Assembly (NCBI GenBank): GCA_027488985.1
Contig: JAIYAR010000018.1
Coordinates: forward strand, 180,202-244,201
Direction: 5' to 3'
DNA: 64,000 bases
DNA from: Comamonadaceae bacterium
GTDB lineage: Bacteria; Pseudomonadota; Gammaproteobacteria; Burkholderiales; Burkholderiaceae_C
The notes beneath the pieces are model-generated. The model did not search any database and had not been told where the DNA came from. It saw nothing but the letters and a program-made list of their open reading frames with translations. The translations under genes and the position numbers were made by a program. This document shows, one piece after another, positions 43,384 to 52,379 of the stretch (position 1 is the stretch's first letter; each line of letters opens with the position of its first letter).

Positions 43384-44183
43384 TTCAAATTCAGTACGTC
43401 AAACATGTCATACAGCCCCGGCGCACGACCGGCGAGGAAACGCACAGCGCGCAAGCTACCTTGGGCATAAGTGGCGCGACTGGACGACTTGTGGCTGATC
43501 TCAATCCGCTCACCGGTGCCAGCGAATAGCACGGTGTGGTCACCCACGATATCTCCTCCGCGGATGGTGGCGAAGCCGATGCTGGAGGGGTCGCGCTCGC
43601 CGGTCACGCCGTAGCGCTCATAGACAGCGCATTCCTTCAAATCACGGCCGAGCGCATCGGCGATAACTTCGCCCATCTTGAGTGCGGTGCCGGAAGGAGC
43701 ATCTACCTTGTGACGGTGGTGGGCTTCCACGATTTCAATGTCATAGCCGGTGGAAAGCGCCTTGGCCGCCATTTCCAGCAGCTTCAAGGTCACGTTCACG
43801 CCGACGCTCATGTTGGGCGCCATCATGATGGGGATGGACTTGGCAATCTCGGCGATTTCGGCCTTTTGTCCGTCGGTAAACCCGGTGGTGCCGATTACTG
43901 CGGCAACACCCAATTCGCGGCATACCTGCAAGTGCGCCAAAGTGCCCTCGGGGCGAGTGAAGTCGATGAGCGCCTGACTATTTTTCAAGCCTTCGCGCAC
44001 ATCTGCAGTGATCAATACACCGGTAGCTTGTCCAGAAAATGCACCTGCGTCCAAGCCCAGCGAGGGGCTGCCGGCAATGTCCAAAGCACCGGCCAGTGTG
44101 CAATCGTCCGCAGCGCGGACAGCGTCAATCAACATCTGGCCCATGCGGCCGGAGGCGCCAGCAATGGCAATGGTGTGGGTCAT
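43380..44183 (-). CDS. dapB: 4-hydroxy-tetrahydrodipicolinate reductase
   Basis: A 267-residue enzyme of lysine and diaminopimelate synthesis. The NAD(P) motif [15 protein letters not shown] is at residues 5-19, [13 protein letters not shown] and GTTGFTDGQ follow, and the substrate-binding [16 protein letters not shown] lies near residue 160. The ATG at 44183 is used; a TTG two codons earlier is not needed. It lies 21 bases downstream of bamE on the same strand. Confidence 0.95.
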   Translation of the reverse strand: MTHTIAIAGASGRMGQMLIDAVRAADDCTLAGALDIAGSPSLGLDAGAFSGQATGVLITADVREGLKNSQALIDFTRPEGTLAHLQVCRELGVAAVIGTTGFTDGQKAEIAEIAKSIPIMMAPNMSVGVNVTLKLLEMAAKALSTGYDIEIVEAHHRHKVDAPSGTALKMGEVIADALGRDLKECAVYERYGVTGERDPSSIGFATIRGGDIVGDHTVLFAGTGERIEISHKSSSRATYAQGSLRAVRFLAGRAPGLYDMFDVLNLK

Positions 44184-44204
44184 GGTCAAAAGAGAAAAGA
44201 AAAA

Positions 44205-44756
44205 TCAGAGGCCGCCGGGTTCCAGAGGCGGGTAGACCTTCGCAGCGCCATCAGGGGTCGTTGCCGGTTCGGGCGCTTCGGCTCTTTTGGGCGCTGGAAA
44301 CTTTTTGAGCGCTTCTTCGGAAGCGGTGAGCGATGGAATTGGACCCTTGATGGCTCCGCCTTTGAGCGTCGAAACGAATTCGGTTTCACTCGGCAGCTCA
44401 TCCGCCTCTATGCGGCTGATCACGTCATTGGCAAAAAACACTGCGACTTTGCGCGCCTGAGGCTCACTGCCCTGACGCTTGAGCGTGAACACATAATCCC
44501 AGCGATCGGCATGAAAAACACTGGTTAACAAAGGGGTTCCCAGCACATCTTGGGCGATGGCGCGCGGCATTCCAACCCTTAGTACAGCCAACTGCTCGCG
44601 TGTCACCACATTACCTTGCACGATGTCAATCTTGTAAGGCGTGATCGCGCTTGCGACTTTGTCACCCGAAGTACCCAACGATCCGCAGGCGGCAAGTGCC
44701 GCCGCCATGAAGACCCATGCTACGGAAGAGAGGCGACGGAAGGAGAAAAGAGGCAT
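44205..44756 (-). CDS. bamE: Outer membrane assembly lipoprotein BamE
   Basis: A 183-residue lipoprotein: a signal ending ALAACGSLG, then the SmpA/OmlA core YKIDIVQGNVVTREQLAVLRVGMPRAIAQDVLGTPLL and DRWDYVF. It is a non-essential stabiliser of the BAM complex. The C-terminal 60 residues (proline- and alanine-rich) extend beyond the usual length. A possible start at 44786 lies inside a TACAAT -10-like hexamer (44790-44785, minus), favouring the ATG at 44756. It is divergent from fur, the common betaproteobacterial arrangement. A CAGGCC/GGCCTG hairpin (44795-44812) sits between them. Confidence 0.9.
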   Translation of the reverse strand: MPLFSFRRLSSVAWVFMAAALAACGSLGTSGDKVASAITPYKIDIVQGNVVTREQLAVLRVGMPRAIAQDVLGTPLLTSVFHADRWDYVFTLKRQGSEPQARKVAVFFANDVISRIEADELPSETEFVSTLKGGAIKGPIPSLTASEEALKKFPAPKRAEAPEPATTPDGAAKVYPPLEPGGL

Positions 44757-44839
44757 GGAAATTGAAGGACGATATGATCCGGTCATTGTAGCGGCAGGCC
44801 TTTTCGGGCCTGTTTGATGACCATGCCAGGAATGTGCCG

Positions 44840-45274
44840 ATGAGCAATATCGAAGAATTGAAAAACACGGGCCTCAAGGCCACGGTCCCACGCCTCAAGA
44901 TCTTGGAAGTGTTTCAAAGAGGTACTCAGCGACACATGACCGCCGAAGATGTGTTCCGCGTCTTGTTGCAGGAACGGTCAGATGTAGGCTTGGCCACGGT
45001 CTACCGGGTATTGACTCAGTTTGAACAGGCGAGCATTCTGAGCCGCAGCCATTTTGAGAGCGGCAAAGCGGTGTACGAGTTGAATGAAGGGCAGCACCAC
45101 GACCATTTGGTCTGCCTCGACTGCGGTCGGGTCGAAGAGTTTTACGACGCGGAGATTGAGAAAAGACAACACGCGGTTGCCAAAGCCAAGGGCTTTGCAA
45201 TTTCTGACCACGCCCTCAGTTTGTACGCCAATTGCACCAAGGGCGCCTGCCCCCATCGCAACAGCAGCAATTAG
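44840..45274 (+). CDS. fur: Ferric uptake regulator
   Basis: A 144-residue metal-dependent repressor. The winged helix is in [15 protein letters not shown] and [20 protein letters not shown]. Metal ligands are in [18 protein letters not shown] and in the C-terminal CTKGACPH. With Fe2+ it represses iron uptake genes. The ATG at 44840 was chosen over an earlier GTG. It is convergent with hprK (4-base overlap). Confidence 0.96.
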   Translation: MSNIEELKNTGLKATVPRLKILEVFQRGTQRHMTAEDVFRVLLQERSDVGLATVYRVLTQFEQASILSRSHFESGKAVYELNEGQHHDHLVCLDCGRVEEFYDAEIEKRQHAVAKAKGFAISDHALSLYANCTKGACPHRNSSN

Positions 45275-46221
45275 CCGCCTTGGGCCATCGCCTTGCGGTG
45301 GCGCTCCACGAACTCCTGGTAAGTGTCAATACCGCGCAACTGCAGAATCGTGTTGCGTACCGCGGCCTCCACTAGCACAGCAATGTTCCGGCCAGCCACC
45401 ACCTGAATCACCACCTTGCGCACCGGTATGCCCAGCACATCCTGCGTCAGGGGCTCATAGGGAATGCGTTCGTAATCCCGTTCCAGCGTTTCCCTGCGAA
45501 CGAGATGCACGATCAACTTCAGACGCATTTTGCGGCGCACCGCTGTCTCACCAAAAATACCGCGGATATCCAGCAGGCCGATACCGCGCACTTCCAGCAG
45601 GTTTTGAAGTAGTTCCGGGCAACGCCCCTCAATCGTGGTTTGGTTGATGCGGTACAGATCTACGGCATCGTCCGCCACCAAGCCGTTTCCACGTGAAATC
45701 AACTCCAAGCCGAGTTCACTTTTGCCCAAGCCTGATTCGCCGGTAATCAGAACGCCCAGCCCGAGGATGTCCATGAACACACCGTGCATGGACATGCGGT
45801 CTGCAAAGTGCTTGGAGAGATAGGCCCGAAGAACATCGATGACGAAGGCGGAAGACTCTTTGGTCGCAAACATGGGGATTTGTGCTCGCTCGCACATCGC
45901 CAACAAGGCTTGAGGAGCGACTTGGCCATCCGCCAGCACAAGCACAGGCGGCTCCAAGGTCACGATGCGGGAAATACGGCGGGCGCAGTCTTCCGGGGTG
46001 GCATTAGTGATGTAGGTGATCTCGCGCTCGCCGAGAATCTGAACTCGATAGGGATGGATGTAATTCAAATACCCAACCAAGTCGGCGCCGGAGCGCGCTG
46101 CCTTGATGGCGACCTCATCAAATCTGCGCTCCGAGGCCCCTAACCCGGCAACCCATTCCCAGCGCAAATGCCCCCTGAATTCCTCAAAAAGTGCGTCTGC
46201 GCTGACTGCGGTGGGTTTCAA
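45271..46221 (-). CDS. hprK: HPr kinase/phosphorylase
   Basis: A 316-residue bifunctional enzyme that phosphorylates and dephosphorylates HPr on Ser. The N-terminal domain reaches about residue 130. Walker A is [16 protein letters not shown], followed by the HprK signature [33 protein letters not shown]. It belongs to the proteobacterial PTS-Ntr set and lies 27 bases after ptsN on the same strand. Confidence 0.95.
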   Translation of the reverse strand: MKPTAVSADALFEEFRGHLRWEWVAGLGASERRFDEVAIKAARSGADLVGYLNYIHPYRVQILGEREITYITNATPEDCARRISRIVTLEPPVLVLADGQVAPQALLAMCERAQIPMFATKESSAFVIDVLRAYLSKHFADRMSMHGVFMDILGLGVLITGESGLGKSELGLELISRGNGLVADDAVDLYRINQTTIEGRCPELLQNLLEVRGIGLLDIRGIFGETAVRRKMRLKLIVHLVRRETLERDYERIPYEPLTQDVLGIPVRKVVIQVVAGRNIAVLVEAAVRNTILQLRGIDTYQEFVERHRKAMAQGG

Positions 46222-46248
46222 TGCGGCACCAGACAGCGGTGGGAGAAA

Positions 46249-46716
46249 TTAAGCTACTCGGGCGGATTGCCATCCGGCAATCAGGGAATGCAAAAGCGTC
46301 GCGTCTGCACACGTGGTGATTTGTTCACGCAAGGCGGAATCACTAAGTAATTCAGCGATTTCCGACAGGATTTCCAAGTGTTTCTGGGTTGCCGCTTCGG
46401 GCACCAGCAGGAAAATCAGCAAACTCACAGGAACGTCATCCGGAGAGTCAAAGCCGATGGGGTGTGCCAACTGAAACACCGCAGCCATAGGAGACTTCAA
46501 GCCCTTGATGCGACCATGGGGAATGGCCACTCCATGACCTAGACCGGTGGAGCCCAAACGTTCACGGGAAAAAAGACTGTCGGTGACGAGCGCGCGACTC
46601 AGACCGTGCAGGTTCTCGAACAGCAGGCCGGCCTCTTCGAATGCACGCTTTTTGCTGGTGACATCAACTTGCGCAAGTACTTGCGAAGGAGGGAGGATAG
46701 ACGCTAGGCGGTTCAT
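46249..46716 (-). CDS. ptsN: PTS IIA-like nitrogen regulatory protein
   Basis: A 155-residue EIIA-Ntr domain. The active-site histidine is in GLGHGVAIPHGRIKG (His67), and SLLIFLLVPEAATQKHLEILSEIAELL follows. It receives phosphate from NPr/HPr and tunes K+ transport and nitrogen or stress regulation. The ATG at 46716 is preferred over 46737 by homology. A strong terminator separates it from hpf. Confidence 0.95.
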   Translation of the reverse strand: MNRLASILPPSQVLAQVDVTSKKRAFEEAGLLFENLHGLSRALVTDSLFSRERLGSTGLGHGVAIPHGRIKGLKSPMAAVFQLAHPIGFDSPDDVPVSLLIFLLVPEAATQKHLEILSEIAELLSDSALREQITTCADATLLHSLIAGWQSARVA

Positions 46717-46738
46717 GGTAAGGAGCGGATTATGCACA

Positions 46739-46771
46739 CAAAAAAACCGCCCGTGTCTGGGCGGTTTTGGT
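46739..46771 (-). terminator. Rho-independent terminator after hpf
   Basis: AAACCGCCC and GGGCGGTTT flank a short loop. On the minus strand the stem is followed by a run of at least seven T, giving a strong terminator for hpf. The plus-strand reading ends in TTTT and could also work weakly. Confidence 0.85.
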
Positions 46772-46792
46772 GTTGTCGTCTCTATTGCAACA

Positions 46793-47122
46793 CTACATCA
46801 GACGCTTGGGGGCCTCATGGTGGTGATTTTGCAAACGGTCCTTGTGGCGGACCACTTGGCGATCGAGCTTGTCAACCAGATCATCCACAGCGGCATACAA
46901 GTCAGAATGGGCGCTTTCTGCAAACATGTCACTGCCTTTGACATGGATGTTGCACTCGGCGCGCTGCCGTCGTTCCTTTTCCTTCTGCTTTTCAACGGTG
47001 AGTAGCACCTTGACATCTACCACTTGATCGAAGTGGCGCATGATGCGATCGAGCTTGGTCGTGACATAACTACGCAGGGCCGGGGTAACTTCCAGGTGAT
47101 GACCGCTGATCGTCAAATTCAT
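46793..47122 (-). CDS. hpf: Ribosome hibernation promoting factor (short form)
   Basis: A 109-residue protein starting [20 protein letters not shown], with the S30AE fold pattern [34 protein letters not shown] and [17 protein letters not shown]. It binds the 30S subunit and, with RMF-type partners, forms inactive 100S ribosomes. It lacks the extra dimerisation domain of long HPF. In many relatives rpoN precedes it; here an MFS gene does. Confidence 0.93.
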   Translation of the reverse strand: MNLTISGHHLEVTPALRSYVTTKLDRIMRHFDQVVDVKVLLTVEKQKEKERRQRAECNIHVKGSDMFAESAHSDLYAAVDDLVDKLDRQVVRHKDRLQNHHHEAPKRLM

Positions 47123-47218
47123 AAATAGCCTCCAGTTGCTCTCAGGGTTGAAAATGCCTTCTGCAACCTAGCAGTCGGCGCTCAAACTTGTTAAACGATT
47201 TGCGCTGTTTATGAATCC

Positions 47219-47247
47219 ACTATGCGCCCGAATCAGACCAATTGCAA
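47219..47247 (-). promoter_or_regulatory. Possible sigma-70 promoter of hpf
   Basis: On the minus strand TTGCAA (47247-47242), a 17-base spacer and CATAGT (47224-47219). The predicted start lies about 90 bases upstream of the hpf ATG. The gap 47123-47291 shows no other feature. Confidence 0.35.
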
Positions 47248-47291
47248 AGTCTTTTTTGTAATGCACTGCAGCAAAGAAATGACTTCAAATT

Positions 47292-48509
47292 TCATGATTT
47301 TCCAGCTGCTTGATGGAGATTGAGTCTTCCCCCAACAACCACCGCCAAAACGCTGGCAACAGCTCCGATGAGGGCCGCACCCCAATAGTTTTGCACCAGC
47401 CCGGCTGCATCACGGCTAATGATGTAACCGCCCACCAGGGCGGCAAGTCCCATGGCGGCGGACTGTACCGACGCATTCAGGGTCATGAATGTGCCGCGCA
47501 GGGCCGGGTTGGCCGCTGAGGTCAACATGGCCATGCCGGGAATCATGCGCCCGCTGCCACACACGAAAAATAGGGTCGAGACCGCCAAAGCACCCCAGAG
47601 ACCGACTGCGCCCAGCAAGGTGAGTCCGATCAGGGGCAGCAAAAACACTAGGGCGATAGCCCTGAAAGTCTGGAACTTACCCCAGCTATCCGCCAACTTC
47701 CCGAACCAGCGCGCAGTGATCAGCGTCGCCACCCCCCCGCACAGGTATACATAAGGCACCTGATCAGCACGCAGACCAACATTGGACTGCATGAAGATGG
47801 TGATGTACGGTATCACCGTGAAGCCGGAGAACATGAGCAAGGCGGAAAAAGCAAAAGCACGCAGGTGGTTGCGATCTCTGAGCACCTCGGAGATCCGCGT
47901 CCACGCCGATACCGGCACTTGCGTCCGTAAGTGCGCATTCAGTGCGGGAAGGGTCAGAAATGCAAACACAGCAAACAGAACGCACACCCCCGCGATCAGC
48001 AGGAAGGGGATGTGCCAGCCGAAGTGCGCCGCCAAAAACAAGCCCAGCGGCACGCCTGCAACGGTAGAAACTGAAAATGAGGTCATCACGATGCCCATGG
48101 CGTGGCCCCGCCGCTCAAAGGGAATCACGTCTCCCACAATGGTCTGGCTCAAGGCAGACAACACGCCACCGAAGATGCCGGCACTGACTCGTGCCAGCAG
48201 CAAGGTTTCGTAGGTCGGCGCGACACCACAGGCGAAGGTTGACAAAGCAAAAAGTCCGTACAACACCAGTAGCAAACGCTTGCGATCAAAACGGTCTATG
48301 TAAGTGGAAGCAAGCAATCCGGAAGCACCACCGGCCAGCGTGTATGCCGAGACCAGCATGCCGAACTGGGCATCGCTGATTTGAAACAGCGCGGTCAATG
48401 CCGGCCCCAGCGGCATCATGATCATGAAGTCCAGGATGTTGGTGAACTGGATGCCGGCGAGCGTGATCAGCAGCCATCGCTCTCGGGCGGGACTCATTGG
48501 AGTGGGCAT
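47292..48509 (-). CDS. Major facilitator superfamily transporter
   Basis: A 405-residue protein with 12 predicted helices. IDRFDRKRLLLVLYG is the loop 2-3 signature, with RVSAGIFGGVLSALSQTIVGDVIPFERRGHAMGIV and a second-half FGKLADSWGKFQTFR. The overall look is of the DHA1 drug/metabolite exporters. The substrate is unknown. The start is at MPTPMSP or at the second Met four codons on. It stands alone between hpf and corA. Confidence 0.83.
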   Translation of the reverse strand: MPTPMSPARERWLLITLAGIQFTNILDFMIMMPLGPALTALFQISDAQFGMLVSAYTLAGGASGLLASTYIDRFDRKRLLLVLYGLFALSTFACGVAPTYETLLLARVSAGIFGGVLSALSQTIVGDVIPFERRGHAMGIVMTSFSVSTVAGVPLGLFLAAHFGWHIPFLLIAGVCVLFAVFAFLTLPALNAHLRTQVPVSAWTRISEVLRDRNHLRAFAFSALLMFSGFTVIPYITIFMQSNVGLRADQVPYVYLCGGVATLITARWFGKLADSWGKFQTFRAIALVFLLPLIGLTLLGAVGLWGALAVSTLFFVCGSGRMIPGMAMLTSAANPALRGTFMTLNASVQSAAMGLAALVGGYIISRDAAGLVQNYWGAALIGAVASVLAVVVGGRLNLHQAAGKS

Positions 48510-48614
48510 GGGAAAGTAAAAAGAGGACGAACCGGTGGGGAGGTGAACACTCTATCACTGTGCACGGTGCGATAATTTGCGCTTCTGTATTACTGGAGAA
48601 CGCTCCTTGGAAAC

Positions 48615-48665
48615 CTACCCTAGTCGGTAGCTTTCAACTCCCACTACTGCACCGGGGTTGAAAGC
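48615..48665 (+). promoter_or_regulatory. Two consecutive hairpins in the corA leader
   Basis: CTACC (48615-48619) pairs with GGTAG (48626-48630). GCTTTCAAC (48630-48638) pairs perfectly with GTTGAAAGC (48657-48665), extended by CC/GG pairs. They lie 42-92 bases before the corA ATG. No T-run follows. This may be a regulatory leader. Confidence 0.45.
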
Positions 48666-48706
48666 ACCCATTTCCCGCCTGCAGCCAACTTATTTGGGAG
48701 TGAGCC

Positions 48707-49693
48707 ATGCTCAACATTTTTACGCTCGCAAATGGTCGACTCTTCCAGGAAGAGATCGAGTCGCTCGAAGAGCTATCCAAGTTCCAGCCGATCTGGGTGG
48801 ACTTGGAATCCCCCACGCTCGAAGAGAAGCGCTGGGTCAAACAGTATTACGGACTGTCCATCCCGGATGACGCGATGGACGAAGACATTGAAGAGTCAGC
48901 CCGTTTTTACGCCGAGGACAACGGCGATCTGCACATCCGCAGTGACTTCTTGATTGCCGACGACGACGAGCCCCGAACCGTGCGGGCTGCGTTCATCCTG
49001 AACTTGGTGAACGACGATCTCAAAAGCAAGGGCGTGCTGTTCTCTATCCACGATGAAGATGTGCCGGTGTTTCGCCTGCTGCGGATGCGGGCGCGCCGGG
49101 CTCCGGGGCTGATTGAAGACGCCAAAGAAGTCTTGCTCAAACTCTTTGATGCGGACGCCGAGTATTCCGCGGATACGCTTGAGGGCATCTATGACGAGCT
49201 GGAGAAGGTTAGTAAAAAGGTGCTGTCGGGGAACGTGACGGATGCCATTGCGGGCGAAGCGCTGGGCGCCATTGCCCGCCACGAAGACTTGAGCGGCCGA
49301 ATCCGCCGCAATGTCATGGACACCCGCCGCGCAGTGAGCTTCATGATGCGCAGCAAAATGCTGAACGCCGAGCAGTTCGAGCAGGCGCGACAGATTCTGC
49401 GCGACATCGATTCGCTGGACTCTCACACGGCCTTCCTGTTCGACAAAATCAACTTTTTGATGGATGCGACGGTGGGTTTCATCAACATCAACCAGAACAA
49501 GACCATCAAGATTTTCTCGGTGGCCAGCGTGGCTTTGCTGCCGCCGACCTTGATTGCAAGCGTCTATGGCATGAATTTCGAGTTCATGCCTGAACTCCGT
49601 CAAACATGGGGCTACCCGTATGCCTTGGCCTTGATGATCGCCAGTGCGGTAGTGCCCATGTGGTACTTCCACAGGCGGGGATGGCTGCGCTAA
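48707..49693 (+). CDS. corA: CorA-family magnesium/cobalt transporter
   Basis: A 328-residue channel subunit. It has a large N-terminal cytosolic domain with EEIESLEELSKFQPIWVDLESP, a long helix near 200-270, then two C-terminal membrane segments. The invariant filter YGMNFEFMPEL is at residues 284-294 or close, and the chain ends WYFHRRGWLR. It forms pentamers that take up Mg2+. The upstream gap holds two hairpins. Confidence 0.95.
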   Translation: MLNIFTLANGRLFQEEIESLEELSKFQPIWVDLESPTLEEKRWVKQYYGLSIPDDAMDEDIEESARFYAEDNGDLHIRSDFLIADDDEPRTVRAAFILNLVNDDLKSKGVLFSIHDEDVPVFRLLRMRARRAPGLIEDAKEVLLKLFDADAEYSADTLEGIYDELEKVSKKVLSGNVTDAIAGEALGAIARHEDLSGRIRRNVMDTRRAVSFMMRSKMLNAEQFEQARQILRDIDSLDSHTAFLFDKINFLMDATVGFININQNKTIKIFSVASVALLPPTLIASVYGMNFEFMPELRQTWGYPYALALMIASAVVPMWYFHRRGWLR

Positions 49694-49696
49694 GTG

Positions 49697-49752
49697 CCAA
49701 TTAGGGCTCTGGCGCTCATGGAAACTTCGCAAGCAGCTACTCTTTTGATAGC
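49697..49752 (-). repeat. Dispersed repeat family A, copy spanning the mtnN stop
   Basis: On the minus strand gctatcaaaagagtagctgc, ttgcgaagtttccatgagcg, ccagagccctaatt. The TAG of the family core TAGCT is the stop codon of mtnN. The repeat fills the 43-base gap to corA. Confidence 0.7.
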
Positions 49753-50489
49753 AGATTCAGTATTTCCATGACAAAGGCCCGAGCGTAACGGCTTGCCGTC
49801 TCTCGCACGAACTGTGGAAAGTCTGCGTGTGCCGTGTCATCGGCACGGTCTGAGATAGTGCGCATGGCCACGAAGGGAACGCGGTAGTCGGCACACACTT
49901 GGGCGACAGCTGCGCCCTCCATCTCCACTGCCAAGGGGCGGTAGCCGTAGGCGGCCAACCCGTCCAGCAAGACTGCCACTTCGGCAGAGCTGCTGATAAA
50001 CCGGTCACCACTGGCGATCAGCCCCTGGTGCAGATGAGCCGGATACTGTTCCGTCCGCAACACTGGCTGCACCCGTTTGAAGGCTTCGCAGGCGGTGGCT
50101 GCCAGTGAGGCATCTGCGGCAAAAAGTGCTTGCCCGCACAGCGGAATCTCGAAGCGCGGAAACAGGGGGGATGCATCCATGTCGTGCTGCACATAGTGGG
50201 TACCCACCACCACATCGCCCACCTGAACCCCGCGCCCTACCCCGCCGGCTACGCCGGTAAACACCACATGCGTAGCACCGAAATGTGCAATCAAGCCCGT
50301 AGCCGTGGTCGCTGCAGCCACTTTACCGATACGCGAAAGCGCCAGCACCACCGGGAGGCCTTGCATGCGGCCAGTCCAAAAGACGCGCCCTCCATGCACC
50401 ACCTGCTGAGCATTTTGCAGGTGCTCCAGCAAACCCTCTTGTTCTTCAGCGAGTGCGCTCAGTATGGCGATGGGGGAATCAGGGCTCAT
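49737..50489 (-). CDS. mtnN: 5'-methylthioadenosine/S-adenosylhomocysteine nucleosidase
   Basis: A 250-residue enzyme that cleaves adenine from MTA and SAH. Family pieces are IAILSALAEEQEGLLEHL, VVFTGVAGGVGRGVQVGDVVVGTHYVQHD, GLIASGDRFI and VEMEGAAVAQVC, with ISDRADD near the C-terminus. The C-terminal residues LLSKE and stop are encoded in a dispersed repeat, so the original tail may have been exchanged. Confidence 0.93.
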   Translation of the reverse strand: MSPDSPIAILSALAEEQEGLLEHLQNAQQVVHGGRVFWTGRMQGLPVVLALSRIGKVAAATTATGLIAHFGATHVVFTGVAGGVGRGVQVGDVVVGTHYVQHDMDASPLFPRFEIPLCGQALFAADASLAATACEAFKRVQPVLRTEQYPAHLHQGLIASGDRFISSSAEVAVLLDGLAAYGYRPLAVEMEGAAVAQVCADYRVPFVAMRTISDRADDTAHADFPQFVRETASRYARAFVMEILNLLSKE

Positions 50490-50537
50490 AAAGTCAGTTG
50501 CTGTTTCAAGTCACGCACCCTTGGGGATACCCTCAAA

Positions 50538-50560
50538 ACAAAAAGCGGCCCGGAGGCCGC
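50538..50560 (-). terminator. Rho-independent terminator after fadD
   Basis: GCGGCC-CGGA-GGCCGC (50545-50560). On the minus strand the stem is followed by TTTTTGTTTT, which gives a clear terminator for fadD. Confidence 0.8.
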
Positions 50561-50600
50561 CGTTGTCTTTGGGCGATTCCCCTTTCCGGGAATGCCGAGA

Positions 50601-52274
50601 TCATTTTTCGCGCAGTTCACGCCGGAGAATTTTGCCAACCGGGGTTTTGGGCAGGTCAGCGCGGAATTCCACCACTTTGGGCTGCTTGTAACCCGTCAGG
50701 TTTTCTTTGCAGAAATCGCGCACATCCTCTTCGCTGAGGTTGGGGTCTTTTTTGACGATCACAAGCTTGACGGCTTCGCCGGACTTGGCATCGACCACCC
50801 CCACACAGGCGCACTCCAGGACGCCGGGCATTTGAGCGACCACGTCTTCAAGCTCGGTAGGGAAGACGTTGAAGCCGCTCACCAAGATCATGTCCTTCTT
50901 ACGGTCCACAATCTTGAAGAACCCACGGGCGTCGACTACGCCGATATCCCCTGTCTTGAAATAGCCATCCGGCGTCATGGCCTTGGCCGTCTCATCCGGA
51001 CGCTGCCAGTAGCCTGCCATGACTTGGGGCCCCTTGATGGCGATTTCACCACTCTGGCCTTCGGCCACTTCCACACCCTCGTCATCCAACAGCTTCATAT
51101 AGGTGCTGGGCAACGGCACGCCGATGGTGCCGGTGTACTCGTTGGAAGTGATGGGGTTGCAACTCACGGTGGGCGAGGTTTCGCTCAGGCCATAGCCCTC
51201 GCAAATGGGGCAACCGGTTTTGTCAAACCACAGCTTGGCCACAGCACTCTGCACCGCAGTACCGCCACCGACCGCCACCTTGAGGTGACTCCAGTCCACC
51301 GTATTGAAGTCCGGATGGTTGGCCAAGCCGTTGAACAGGGTGTTGACGGCAGGAAAGCTGTGGATGGTGTGCTTGGACAATTCTTTGAGCACCCCGGGAA
51401 TATCACGCGGGTTGGGGATCAGGATGAGCTTGCCCCCGGTGCGCATAGACAGCATCATGCCGACCGTGAAGGCGAAGACGTGGTACAGCGGCAGCGCGCA
51501 CACCGTGGTGGGTTGCTGGTCCGCCGGCACCTTGGCCATGGCAGGTGCGTACCATGCCTCGGACTGCAAAGTGTTAGCAATCACGTTGCGATGCAAGAGC
51601 ACGGCGCCTTTGGAAACGCCTGTGGTGCCGCCGGTGTACTGCAACACAGCCACGTCATCGGCCTTGATGTCGGGCTTCTTGAAGGGGGCCTTGGTACCGC
51701 GTGCCACTGCTTCGTTGAAGCGGACCGCCTGAGGCAGGTTGAAGGCAGGCACCATCTTCTTGACGTTGCGCACCACGTAGTTCACAAGGGTGCCTTTGAG
51801 CAGGCCCAAGCGGTCGCCCATGGAACACAGCACCACATGTTTGACAGGCGTGGCTGCTATGCACTTTTCCAAGGTGTGGGCGAAATTCTCAATGATGATG
51901 ATGGCCTTGGAACCGGAGTCCTTGAGTTGATGTTCCAACTCCCGTGCGGTGTACAAGGGGTTCACGTTCACCACCACAAACCCGGCGCGCAGGATGGCGG
52001 CCACGGCAATCGGGTACTGGGGCACATTGGGCATCATGATGGCAACACGATCGCCCTTGATCAGACCTAAGCCCTGCAAGTAGGCTGCGACCGCCAAGCT
52101 CAAGCTGTCGGTTTGACCGAAGGTGAGGTCCTTGCCCATAAAGTTGTAGGCCACGCGGCTTTCATATTTGCGAAAGCTTTCCTCCAACAACGCCACCAGG
52201 GAGGAGTATTTGGCAGGGTCGATGTCAGCAGGCACACCTTGTGGGTAGCTGCCGAGCCAAACGCGTTCAGTCAT
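50601..52274 (-). CDS. fadD: Long-chain fatty acid-CoA ligase
   Basis: A 557-residue adenylate-forming enzyme. The AMP-binding loop is YTGGTTGVSKGAVL, GYGLSETSPTVSCNP follows, then DGYFKTGDIGVVDARGFFKIVDRKKDMILVSGFNVFPTELE and the C-terminal lysine in KTPVGKILRRELR. It activates fatty acids for beta-oxidation at the inner face of the membrane. The ATG at 52274 is preferred over 52340. It follows pntB on the same strand after a 105-base gap without a clear terminator. Confidence 0.94.
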   Translation of the reverse strand: MTERVWLGSYPQGVPADIDPAKYSSLVALLEESFRKYESRVAYNFMGKDLTFGQTDSLSLAVAAYLQGLGLIKGDRVAIMMPNVPQYPIAVAAILRAGFVVVNVNPLYTARELEHQLKDSGSKAIIIIENFAHTLEKCIAATPVKHVVLCSMGDRLGLLKGTLVNYVVRNVKKMVPAFNLPQAVRFNEAVARGTKAPFKKPDIKADDVAVLQYTGGTTGVSKGAVLLHRNVIANTLQSEAWYAPAMAKVPADQQPTTVCALPLYHVFAFTVGMMLSMRTGGKLILIPNPRDIPGVLKELSKHTIHSFPAVNTLFNGLANHPDFNTVDWSHLKVAVGGGTAVQSAVAKLWFDKTGCPICEGYGLSETSPTVSCNPITSNEYTGTIGVPLPSTYMKLLDDEGVEVAEGQSGEIAIKGPQVMAGYWQRPDETAKAMTPDGYFKTGDIGVVDARGFFKIVDRKKDMILVSGFNVFPTELEDVVAQMPGVLECACVGVVDAKSGEAVKLVIVKKDPNLSEEDVRDFCKENLTGYKQPKVVEFRADLPKTPVGKILRRELREK

Positions 52275-52379
52275 GTCTTGTGTCTCCGGTCTATTTTTGT
52301 GCAGCCTGCTATTTTCATGCAGGCCTACAAGGCCGCCCACGGTGTTTACCTTAGGCGGTCTATCCTTAGGGCTGCGCCT

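Noticed and set aside
43976-44030. gactatttttcaagccttcgcgcacatc in dapB as a repeat A copy
   Set aside because: Spacing differs from the other copies and DapB is conserved in length here, so chance similarity is more likely.
44795-44812. CAGGCC/GGCCTG hairpin upstream of fur as a terminator
   Set aside because: Only three T follow on the plus strand and it lies between divergent genes. Noted under bamE instead of being called.
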